From: Mytilisepta virgata
Taxonomy: Eukaryota; Mollusca; Bivalvia; Mytilida; Mytilidae
Assembly: GCA_028015205.1 (NCBI GenBank)
Contig: CM051516.1
Coordinates: 39,260,230-39,324,229 of the forward strand
DNA length: 64,000 bases
Direction of reading: 5' to 3'
The position numbers and the translations under genes are program-made. The notes below the pieces were generated by a model, which was not told the DNA's origin, did no database searches, and saw only the letters and a program-made list of their open reading frames with translations. Below, in pieces: positions 31,650 through 41,506 of the stretch (the first letter of the stretch is position 1; every line of letters begins with the position of its first letter).

Positions 31650-33554
31650 TTAAATAACAATGGGCAAAATAAGTAATGCATTCAATGCAGTGAAAACTAA
31701 GTCGGAAAATATATTAAGAGAAATAAGGGAATTAGATAGTGTTAGAAAGAACAAGCCGTATAAAACAGCTGAAACTGTTCGTAAAATGGAAAGGGCAGCA
31801 AGACTAACTAAGGCTGCAGTAAAAACTTTTCATATTGCACTTAAAACAGAAATGCTAGCTGGGTTAGATGATATATTAGTCCAAATTGACACTAATCTTA
31901 GTCATTTGTCAACTGCCCAAACCAATCTGGACATAAATGCTATCACCGACAATTTGGAAAAGATAATAAAAACACAGGAGAAGCTTCCAGAAGTGTTGAA
32001 AAAATTGGAAGAAAATGCCAAAAAATTCCTCCCTGAAAAATCACAGGCATGCATTACTTTAAATTATATAAAGATGGTTCAATTATATAGTTTTTAATAA
32101 TACTTTGAAACTTATTTGGTGTAATAGAAAAATTGATATTTAATATCAATTGTGGAGTTAAGAGATACAAGATCCAATAAAATAAGACTGGTCAGGTCAA
32201 AAAATATAAATAAAGGAGAAATTACTTTTTTAATCATGAAGTATACATGTATAACAACTAATTTTAGTTTGTCTCTTGTAAAGTTAGTCTTTTATACTTT
32301 AACCTTTAAAATTCAACCCCATTTTTAGCTGACCTGGCCTGAATAAAGAATGAAATTCAATTAAGTTAAACCAAATCTTTTAATTTATTTTAATATATAT
32401 AAATTGTAATAGTAGATATTTCAATATTTTAAATCTCAATATTTTAAATTTAGGATTGTCAATCTGCATCTGGGTCAAGTGGAGACCAAGGCATGACAGC
32501 TGGGGCTACTCCCTCTTCAGTGCAGACTCAGTCTGAGGCATGTCTTTTTCTTCTTAAGATAACTTTCCAGTTGTACTTTTTACATGCTTCGCATGTATTT
32601 ATATTTTTGTTCATTACTTTTTAATTGATTGATTGATTGATTGATGTTTAATGCCAATTTAGCAATATTTCAGCTATATCATGGCGTGAAAAGTTTGGAT
32701 ATAATTGTTGGAATCAAAGCATAAAACAATATATCAATAATACAGACTTACCAATTGAAACATTTACATAGGACTGAATAAACTGAATAAAGAATGAAAA
32801 TCTTTTTATTTATTTTAATATATATAAATTGTAATACTGTAGTAGATATTTCAATATTTTAAATTTGAATATTTTAAATTTAGGATTGTCAATCTGCATC
32901 TGGGTCAAGTGGAGACCAAGGCATGACAGCTGGGGCTACTCCCTCTTCAGTGCAGACTCAGTCTGAGGCATGTCTTTTTCTTCTTAAGATAACTTTCCAG
33001 TTGTACTTTTTACATGCTTCACATGTATTTATATTTTTTTCATTACTTTTTTAATACGAAATTAATTTCAATTTCATAAAATAGTAAAAGTCAATCTATT
33101 TCAAAATTGGTGGAGGTTTGATTAAATTGGAAAACATCAGCCTCATATTTTTTTATTAATTAATTTCCAATGGTTCTACACTAAATGTGTCTAATTTAAC
33201 TATAGTTTATTAAATTATGGAATCATTAATAAATATCTACATTTAATATTTGTGTGCCCTGAGTAATGGACTTTTAGTAGTATTTAATTTGATGCCAAAT
33301 ATATCAAATTATCAATATAATGTCAGCTACAATATTTTACTTACAATTTTAAAACTTGTACCAGAACACAATTTCAAGCAGAAAACCCTGGAGTTACAGT
33401 TTAGTATAGTTAATGCAGTCCTTAAACAAAATATTTTTTATTTTTACATTAGAATCTAGAACTCTCTGACAGTGGGGATGAAGCTTTAAGCCAGGTATTT
33501 GCTAGTCCAACAGCTGAAGAAAAGAAAGAGAAAGCAGATTCAGATTCTGAATAG
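31650..33554 (+). CDS. Small coiled-coil protein gene, four coding exons
   Basis: Exons: 31660-32046 (ATG start; exon begins at 31650 after TGTTTTCAG), 32454-32537, 32884-32967 and 33453-33554 (stop TAG 33552-33554). All junctions are phase 0. Joined, they encode 218 residues. The N-terminal 129 residues (MGKISNAFNAVKTKSENILR...) are lysine-rich with heptad-like spacing and no signal peptide. The two middle exons are identical and encode a Ser/Gly/Gln-rich 28-residue block. The tail is acidic (SDSGDEALSQVF ... EKADSDSE). Exons 1, 2a and 2b end at GC, not GT (CAG|GCATGC, GAG|GCATGT). Without splicing, exon 1 reads 16 further codons to a stop. I recognise no family and cannot assign a function. 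Confidence 0.6.
32336..33046 (+). repeat. Tandem duplication containing an 84-bp exon
   Basis: Sequence from GAATAAAGAATGAAA through AATATATATAAATTGTAATA, the exon, and TTCTTCTTAAGATAACTTTC to CACATGTATTTATATT occurs at about 32336-32607 and 32768-33042. The 84 coding bases are identical in both copies while flanks have a few differences and indels. About 160 bp of unrelated sequence with a (TTGA)n run separates them. Confidence 0.9.
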
Positions 33555-33621
33555 ATTTTTGTAAATGTATTATGTTATTGTATATAAATGATAATGTTAT
33601 ATGTATGAATGTATTTATTAA

Positions 33622-33627
33622 AATAAA
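33622..33627 (+). terminator. Polyadenylation signal AATAAA
   Basis: AATAAA 68 bases after the TAG of the coiled-coil gene. It is the first such hexamer downstream, in the expected position for the transcript end. Confidence 0.55.
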
Positions 33628-34922
33628 AATTTCTATAGTTTCAGATATGAAATGCCACTTGAGAGATTCAAGCAGAGGTATTGCTCGATCCAAAAGGTGG
33701 AGGTTCTGGAAAAAATGAGCTTAATCAACTACAATTATATTAAATTGAAAATACTAGATATTAAAATAATTATTTAGGTATAATTCAAGTTAGTATATTG
33801 TACTGATGTAACTCATACTGTGGACTCATTGATTAATAAGTATGAGCATGCTTCCATTTGTATGAAATTACATAATGGCTAAGATAGAGAAAAAATTCTT
33901 GGATATATTTATATTTTTTAAGATCTATTACATTCTACTGTAAAACCGTATAAATCCATGACAGAAGATTTTTCGCAAACTGGTCATTGTAAAATAATTG
34001 GCATATTCTGGAATTCGTATATACTGTTCTTAACAATGTTTATTAAAGTATAAGGGAAATATTGGCGAAATTTATATTGGTTCAAATTCTGTTCTGCAGT
34101 ATTACTATACTACAATTAAATTTTCTACATTTATTCCAAAATAAATTATGTTTGTAGTGAAAATTAATGAATCCACAGTTTTACTAATTCAGATCACATT
34201 TTTTTTGTTCCAGATGAAGCACTTAATAAATTCTAATACATCAGCATGATATCTCATATTTAACTTTCAGCGGGATTAGAAAAAAATAACATTGTTTCCT
34301 GTCAAAAGATCCTACTCTTTTACAAGGTTTTATTTTGTCATAATAACATAAACATAGAAATGAATTGAATATGATAGAATTTGTTATTGCAAAAAAAAAA
34401 AAAAAACAGCACACATACAGATACACTTTTCACTCAAACTATTTGGAAGTCAAAAAAATACATGTACAGGTTAAAAAAGCTTGCAAAATTTTACTGTGAA
34501 TTGTCTTCTACCTTATCGATCTTACAATACCTGTTGTAAAAATAGATTAGCAATCTGATTAGATTACAGGTGAAATTTAAATGACCAATTTGGTTTACCT
34601 TGCCATACAAACTGAAAAGAATACCAAGACCCTTTTCAGGCAAGACATATTAGTATATACAATAGAATTTTTAGACAATTCATAGGGACTTTTGATTAGT
34701 TGATGACCAGACAAAAGCAAACCATGAACAATTTTTTCAACCTATGTTGTAGTAAAGCTATATCAAGTTGGTCATTTAAATTACACCAGTAGCCTATTCA
34801 AATTCCCAGATTAGTCAGACAATAGCAATTGATAGACCGGTATGGTTCTTGGCAATGCACAGTAAGATTTTAAAAATATTGTTTTAAGCAATTATGACAA
34901 TATACTATAGCTATAGAAGTTA
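33628..34922. other. Non-coding stretch
   Basis: AT-rich, with a 17-A run near 34390. No exon or repeat structure recognised. Confidence 0.45.
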
Positions 34923-35230
34923 CTGTATTATTGGTCATATAAGCTTTAGGATAAAGCGTGGACAGGGGATATATATATGCCTTTTGTCCTTGACCTCAAT
35001 TCACGGTCCAGTGACCATATTAAGGTTTTTTGATGAGGTCAGTTTCTGACATATGGCTTTTGTCCTTGACCTCAATTAATTAATTGCTCAAGTAATCACA
35101 TAACAGCTTTCGCATGTCTGTTTCAAATGTACCATAATGGTAGGCAAATGATAGCATGGTCTTTGATAGTGCATGTTATTCTGGGTCAAGCGCGGACAGG
35201 CGAGACATCTTTTAGGGTCCACACTTGTTT
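34923..35230 (+). repeat. Diverged fragment of the 13-kb tandem family
   Basis: Shares GTCCTTGACCTCAATT and GGTCCAGTGACC with the array at 13020-13810 and ends GGACAGGCGAGACATCTTTT, the mirror of the CTCGCC head at 12784. Probably a 3' part of the same element. Confidence 0.55.
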
Positions 35231-35879
35231 TTTATTCAAAGTATTTTTTTTATTTTTGAACTTGACTTTTGCAACTACAAACACGAATTTTTACTATCAT
35301 TTCAGTCATGTAAAATCCAGTGTTGTTAAAAATTAACCCTATCGAATACAGCTCATATTGCGTATTGGTTTGTAGTTTTTAAATTTTCCAGCCTCTGTTG
35401 TAACATTCTAAGACATTAGCGATATGTATTGCTTTCTATTAAAAATCGCTAAATCGTGGATGCTTTATGTTGGCAAATTAAGTTCTTGTTTAAAGACTGC
35501 ATACTGAATTTAGTACGCCATTAGGACGGGCTGTACCTGTAACACACAATAAAACTTTGATGTTTCTCAAATACCTGTTATTTGAATTTAAATATTTTAA
35601 AGACATTGGACCCAATTCTAAAGACCCCGTATCCCATTCTAAAGATATGCGTGACATTAAAAGGTGAAATAGGTCCTAAATTCAACACTGCTTAAAGTAA
35701 GGTGTACAATATATATTATTTCGAATGTAACCGAACTGTTGAATATACATGTCAAATTTAATTATTTCACAGACTATAAATCCATATTGACTCATTGACT
35801 TTTTGGCCGCAGACATTGACAAAATCTGCTGCGCTTTAATGCAGCATTACATGCAGCTGAACCTTTTGATCAGAATATA
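35231..35879. other. Non-coding stretch
   Basis: No feature recognised. Confidence 0.4.
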
Positions 35880-36240
35880 AAAGACCACGTTTCGTTATAG
35901 TTCGTTTCATTTTGTTATATTTAGTTTCTTGCTTTTTTCATTTCGTTACATTTCGTTTCGTTTCGTTTCGTTTCGTTTTGTTATATTTCGTTTCGTTTCG
36001 ATTCCGTTTCTCACTTTATCAGTACCCTCAAATGTTTCATTCTGCCTATTTGTTTTGTTGAAATTTTGGTCCTGGATTTTTTTTCCGGCCGCTATTGCGC
36101 CCAAACATTTCCTGATAGACACAGGTTCTGCATTTTTTTCACACCTAAAGTGATCCTGTCTTTTTATTTTGCCAAAATCCTGGTCCTGCCTTTTTATTTC
36201 AAATTTGATCCTAGCGACCCGTTTACTGACGTTTGTTTTG
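35880..36240 (+). repeat. (TTTCG)n / TCCTGCC dispersed repeat, inverted copy
   Basis: A TTTCGTTTCGTTTCG tract (35896-36005) is followed by TTTCTCACTTTATCAGTACC and several TCCTG(C/T)CTTTTT modules. It is the reverse orientation of the family at 10640-10770 and 12091-12610. Confidence 0.65.
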
Positions 36241-36733
36241 TCAAAATACTAATGATAACAGCATTTTCATTAGAGTGTATGTGTAAAACCATGAAGGAAA
36301 TATTAGGCTGTGTCTGTTTTTGGCTTTGTTTTGCGTCAACTTAGTCTGTGAAAACCTACCAGCCAGCCAGGAAAAAAGACACACAGAGCAAAAAAAAAAC
36401 ACAAGTAATTTACTCCTTATAGAGATTTCATAAGAGCAAAACTGCAATTGAAAAGAGATTCAAATGGAAAGTAATTTGTGATAATATTTATCTGATCTGG
36501 GTCATTTAAAAAACTAAAACACTAACAACTTTCCAATTTTTTACCGATTGAAAGATACGTCTGTGTTTGTTTTTGACCATATGACGCAAAAAAAAAAACT
36601 ACCCGCACGCGGACGCAAAACAAAGAAAAAAACAACTATGGCCTTATTTCAAGTTAACAATAACGAGATTTGCTTTTGTTTTCGCAACTGAATAATCCAT
36701 ACCCAAGAATATCGGCCACTTTTTCTGGAAATT

Positions 36734-37030
36734 ATGGCAAGCCGTTTTACTATTTATTCTAACTTCAAGATATCTTATATAATATATAAGATATCTTATA
36801 TAATCTAGTTTTTATAAGATATCTTATAAACTTTATAAGATATCTTATATACTTTATAAGATATCTCATGTATTATATAAGATATCTTATAAAAACTAGA
36901 TTATATAAGATATCATATATATTATATGAGATATCTTATAAATTATATGATATATCTTATAAACTATATAAGATATCTTATAAACTATAGATATCTTGAA
37001 GTTAGAATAAATAGTAAAACGGCTTGCCAT
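36734..37030. mobile_element. TIR-bounded GATATC-palindrome element, copy 2
   Basis: Only 297 bp, with the same perfect 42-bp terminal inverted repeats (ATGGCAAGCCGTTTTACTAT...) as the copy at 9798. The interior has about a dozen ATAAGATATCTTATA palindromes, including an internal inverted pair around TAATCTAGTTTTTATAAG. The left flank is TA but the right flank is TT, so a TA target duplication is not confirmed here. Non-coding. Confidence 0.85.
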
Positions 37031-37429
37031 TGAAAATCCCTATCAGTTGTGCCATCCACCTAACGGATTTCTGATTTGCCAAATTTTGCACTGACCATGA
37101 CCAAAGAAATGTTAATGTAAAATCATATAAAAAAATTTCCACACCGAATAATGTTCCCAAATAAATAAAGAATCGAATGGTGAAAATAAAATACTTTTAG
37201 AAAATCTTCTTAAGGTGTCAATAACAATTTGAAAATGAGTTTTTTCGTTTAACACAATACATTTCTAAGCTATGGAATGTAGTATATATCAAGTATTACC
37301 GTTAAGGATTGGATATAAGCATATGGATTGTTTTTATTCCACATTTATGTATTAATATCTTATTAATATCAAATATATAAAATGAATTTGTTAATTTTAT
37401 AATAGTAGATGTATATGGCCGGCCATTCG

Positions 37430-37780
37430 GGCAAATATTGCAAAATTGCATATAAAAGACAAAATAATATATTAAAAAGATTACAAATGTTAATATATAT
37501 AAGCCAAAACTGACATGTAAAATTAAAAAGTGTCAATTAAAATACAATAGCGTACAAAAGACAGTTTGACAGAAAGAACAAAAGACGAAAAATAATAAAA
37601 AATTACAAAATTTCATATAAAGGACAAAAAAATATAAAAAGTTTAAACATGTTAGATAAAAGACAAAACTGACATGTAAAACTAAAAAGTGTCAATTAAA
37701 AAAACAATAGCGTATAAAAGAAAGTTTGATAGGAGAACAAAAATATACAAAAGACGAAAAATAATTAAAGACAGAATTAT
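37430..37780 (+). repeat. Two-unit tandem repeat, 168-bp period
   Basis: CAAAACTGACATGTAAAA occurs at 37505 and 37673. Surrounding AAAGTGTCAATTAAAA, ACAATAGCGTA and AAAGACGAAAAATAAT blocks repeat in the same order. It lies directly upstream of the LINE fragment. Confidence 0.75.
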
Positions 37781-37795
37781 ATCATAAGATTTGCT

Positions 37796-38584
37796 TAGCT
37801 TTGGAAAACGGAGAAATTAATTGTGTGGTTTTTGGCGATATTTCAAAAGCGTTTGATCGTCTTTGCATAAAGGACTTGTGGTGAAAATTAAATCATATGG
37901 TATACATGGGAAATTATTGCTTTGGATAGAAGATTTTCTTACCAATAGGAAACAAAAAGTGCTTCTGAATAATACAGAATCATCTTTAGGAAACTTGAAA
38001 TCGGGTATTCTGCCAGGTTCAGTACTTGAACCCTTATTATTTCTTTTCTTTATAAATGATATAGCATATGAAGTACAGTGTCTGGACAGATTGTTTGCTG
38101 ATGATAGTTCACTAATGTATTCTTCGTACAATTATATGGATATCGAAAGAAGAATTAACTTAGATTTGGATGTGTTGGGCAAAACTTTGGCTTATTGATT
38201 CAATTCAAACAAAACCGAATTTATGATGTTTTTATTTCGTAGAGATATTCCGCCTATTGATTTAGTATTTGATGGACAAAATATTCAAAAAGTTGATAAC
38301 CATAAACATTTAGGTGTTACTTTTTCTCGTAATTGTAAGTGGTCTGTACATATTGATAATATTTGTCGAAGTGCGACAAAACATATTTTTGTTTTAAGAA
38401 AATTAAAATATATATTGAATAGAAATAATCTCAATAAAATATATCTTACTTATATTCTTCCACTTTTAGAATATGCATGTGAATTATGGGATGGATGTAC
38501 CATTAGAGATTCCGACAAAATAGAAAAACTTTCAGTTAGAGACCGCCAGAATTATGACTGGGCTATCACAATTTGCAAGCATAT
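37796..38584 (+). pseudogene. Non-LTR retrotransposon reverse transcriptase, 5' part
   Basis: Jockey/CR1-like RT remnants: motif A FGDISKAFDR (frame then shifts near 37,865), SYGIHGKLLLWIEDFL, motif B SGILPGSVLEPLLFLFFIND (Glu where a Gly is usual), catalytic motif C LFADDSS, then HLGVTFSRNCKWSVHID and LNKIYLTYILPLLEYACELWDG. A stop at 38196-38198 and a shift near 38,535 add further damage. The last bases encode TARIMTGLSQFAS. The reading continues after a 1.9-kb insertion, at 40466. The 5' end is truncated inside the RT; no endonuclease domain is present. Confidence 0.85.
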
Positions 38585-40465
38585 CCAACTATAGAAGTCA
38601 TCACGTGACTTTCGTGACGTCACACATCACCTATACCATACCCAAGTAAATTGTATAGAAATGCACTTGGGCGATCATGAATCGATAAAATAAACTACTT
38701 TTAGTTCGCGCTGAAAAAATTTTGGTGCTATGTAGTACTTCCTCATATATTTAGAAAAATATTTTTGTTATTTGGAAACGTTTAAATTTTTGTCTAATCC
38801 CTTCCAAATGCTTTTGAAAATTTTGTCTTATTTTCCCGTTAAGTCCATATTGTTAAATCATCTAACTGCGATAAATTGGCTTTTTTGTCGTTTTTAACAT
38901 AAAATTGCGATTTAACCAAAACTGATGGAAAAATTTTGGTGCTATGTGCTAATTAATACATTTATAAATTTTTGAAATATCGTAAAGCAATAGTTTAATT
39001 TTTTATTATATCCCTTCCAAATTGATTTGAAAATTAGATATCTTCGGAAAATCTTTTATTATTTTTCAAGATGGCGACGATAACCGGAAATGGCACTAGG
39101 CGCGAAAATACAAACATTTAATGATTTTCAATTTCATATTTGCATCGAAACAAACGCTTATGTTTGAAATATAAAGTATATATATATATATAAATAGCTG
39201 ACATAACTTATTAATAAGTATATAGTTTCCAATTGCACTGCATATTAACTTATCCTCGCCAAGGGCGATATAGATTATGAAAAAAAATCGCACCTTTGCC
39301 AGTATTAATGAAAACTAACACAGATGATGGATCATTTCATTTCTTTTCAATCGAGGATTTTATTATATAATGTTTGTGTGATGAAGTTATAATAAAAATG
39401 GGGAATATGCATACTCTAGATACTGATATATTACTAGAGACATATTGTTTTATGTCTCGGATGTCTCCTTTGGTCTTCATATATCATATGTTTGAGTAAA
39501 ACCTTCATAACTTTTCGAAATATCGTAATTGCGATAGTTTACATTTTGATTATGTCCCTTCCAAATTGATTTGAAAATTAGCTATTTTGAAATGTGTTAT
39601 TTTTTACTATTATTATTCAAGATGGGGCCCATCCTAATCAGCTTCTACCTTGCCATAACAAAGTAAATATATATACGAGTAAATAGAATAACTCATATAA
39701 TATGTAAATTTGTTAAATATATAAATACCAAAAAGATAAATTATTAATTTAAAATAAATTAAAATGTTACTTATCTGACATTTGAAATTATATTTCATCA
39801 CTGCATTCTTTGTGATCCCCCCTTAAACACACACACACCTCTATATTAAAATGTTGCATTAATTATCAAAAAATGTGGCGTTAAAAATGAAATCACGCTG
39901 TTTTTGGTCAGCAAACGGTTTACCTGTATACATACAATGTACCTGTGTACCTTAATTAACGGTTTGAACAATAAACATCCGGACAGTCAAGGTACAATAT
40001 ACATGTCAAATCGTTAATTAGTTATAATTACCTGAAACACACAGCATGTTAATTGCGCATAATAAATTTCTTCAGATAAAACTCAAATAAATTTTACCAA
40101 AAAAAAAAAAAATTCGCTTTTCTCGCGGCTTAAAAAATAAAAAAAAAACTTGCGCCATTAGCCTTTATCACGTGTAATTATGTACTTTTGACAGTTTGTA
40201 TAAATTGGTGATGAATTTCATATTATTAATTATTGTCACAATTTCATATATTGAAATTATAATCCATGTGAAATGTTACTACATATTTCAAATAAAAAGT
40301 TTTTTAAAGTGAAGACGTGGAGAACGTGCTATAATCAATACAGAGTTATCGAAGTACGATGAATGCCTGGCATGAACGGGACCAGTAGATTCCCGATATT
40401 GGGTAACCAGTTAATAAGTCTAAACAGAGTTACCTAACATAATTATGACCGATATAGCTGCATAT
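38585..40465. mobile_element. 1.9-kb non-coding insertion splitting the LINE
   Basis: GCATAT at 38579-38584 is repeated at 40460-40465, and joining the LINE across one copy restores a continuous frame (FASICKESLLFETGWE). The ends show a weak inverted similarity (CTATAGAAGTCAT left, ATGACCGATATAG right). The interior is AT-rich with diverged internal repeats (AAATTTTGGTGCTATGT at about 38722 and 38932; CCCTTCCAAATTGATTTG at about 39008 and 39558) but no transposase frame. The class is unknown; a non-autonomous DNA element is the best guess. Confidence 0.7.
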
Positions 40466-40782
40466 GTAAAGAATCCTTATTATTTGAAACGGGATGGGAA
40501 AGTTTACAGTGTAGAAGAAATAGGCGAATATTAAATTTATTTCGTAGAATTCATAATAGTGAAGCCCCCGAATATCTTGTTGATTATCTTTTAGACTATA
40601 CAGAACATGTAAACTATAATCTGGGAAATCAATTTCAGTATAGAGCACCAAGTTGTCGTCTGGAAACATTCTCAAAGTCTTTTTTCCCTTCTACCATTCG
40701 GTCATGGAATTCGCTATCTCCTGATACGCGATCTATACAGTCCCTCCCTAGTTTTGAAAAAAAGTTGTCCGTTGAAATATAA
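40466..40782 (+). pseudogene. LINE reverse transcriptase, C-terminal part
   Basis: Open to TAA at 40780-40782: ESLLFETGWESLQCRRRN, HNSEAPEYLVDYL, YNLGNQFQYRAPSCRLET and FFPSTIRSWNSLSP, the characteristic C-terminal block of this retrotransposon type. It is the continuation of 37796-38584. The downstream GGGCCCCGCCATGTG and GGACTGAGCTCATT look like the 3' UTR. Confidence 0.85.
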
Positions 40783-40929
40783 ATGTAGTTCTTATTTATT
40801 ATTAGGGCCCCGCCATGTGTTATAGTAGTCTCAGATGTACAATACTTGTTTACTCTACAGGAGACACACTGTGGACTGAGCTCATTAAAATTTAATTTTA
40901 TAATTATTATAATAATTATAATTAGGTAA

Positions 40930-41275
40930 GTGGGTTGTCTGCCTCTAATATTTCTTTTATTTTTTCATATAAGGTAGACAATAGTCTGTATACTTTTGTA
41001 ATAACAAATTCGTCTTCAGTTGACATTAACCAAATAAATTTATTCATATCAGAAAGACTTTTAAAATGCTTAAATCTATTTTCTGTTTCTTTAAGATACA
41101 AATTTCTTTCTTTTATATAACTTTTACAATGTAATAGAAAATGACATTCGTCTTCAATTTCTTCATAACAAGCTTTACATTTTCTGTCTTTTACTTCTAA
41201 TTTTAAGTATCGACCCGTCTCAATTTGGAGAGGGTGATCACTAATTCTAAATTTAGATAAAAGCCTATGTCTGAT
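40930..41275 (-). pseudogene. Second LINE fragment, C-terminal zinc-knuckle region
   Basis: On the minus strand: RLLSKFRISDHPLQIETGRY, KDRKCKACYEEIEDECHFLL, HCKSYIKERNLYLKE, a conserved C-terminal Cys/His block of many invertebrate LINE polyproteins. The frame is open for over 100 codons without stops. It abuts the 3' UTR of the plus-strand LINE on one side and the decayed membrane exon on the other. Confidence 0.75.
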
Positions 41276-41279
41276 CTCA

Positions 41280-41370
41280 TCTTCAGAACTACTCTTTCAT
41301 TTTCTTAAACATACAAAAAAGAGAAAAAAATTGTAAAACCAGCAATGGATTGCAGAACATAAACCGACAT
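41280..41370 (-). pseudogene. Decayed paralogue of the 9.6-kb membrane-protein exon
   Basis: The minus-strand ATG at 41370 reads MSVYVLQSIAGFTIFFSFLY V, then TAA, then ENERVVLKMRSD. The exon at 9594-9737 reads MWIHVLQLVAAFTVFSFVLY, then V-Y and ENERVILKMRED. The stop replaces the Tyr codon, and the exon is cut off by the LINE fragment below 41280. It ends about 105 bp upstream of the RPGR-like start codon on the opposite strand. Confidence 0.7.
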
Positions 41371-41475
41371 TACAGATATCATCAAAGCGGAGACAAAGCG
41401 AAAGTAGAAAGGGGCGTGTCAAAGTCGCACTTGTTTACAACATCCGGGAAACTGAATGTTGTTAAGAATACAAAC

Positions 41476-41506
41476 ATGGCCGCCGAAGATGATTCTGATG
41501 TTCCAG
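41476..41506 (+). CDS. RPGR: RPGR-like exon 1
   Basis: ATG in good context (AACATGG) followed by ten codons, [10 protein letters not shown], and donor CCAG|GTTACT at 41507. The short acidic leader corresponds to the leader before the first propeller strand of RPGR. Intron 1 is 2.76 kb. Reading through the donor gives the longer open frame to 41586, which is not needed. Confidence 0.75.
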
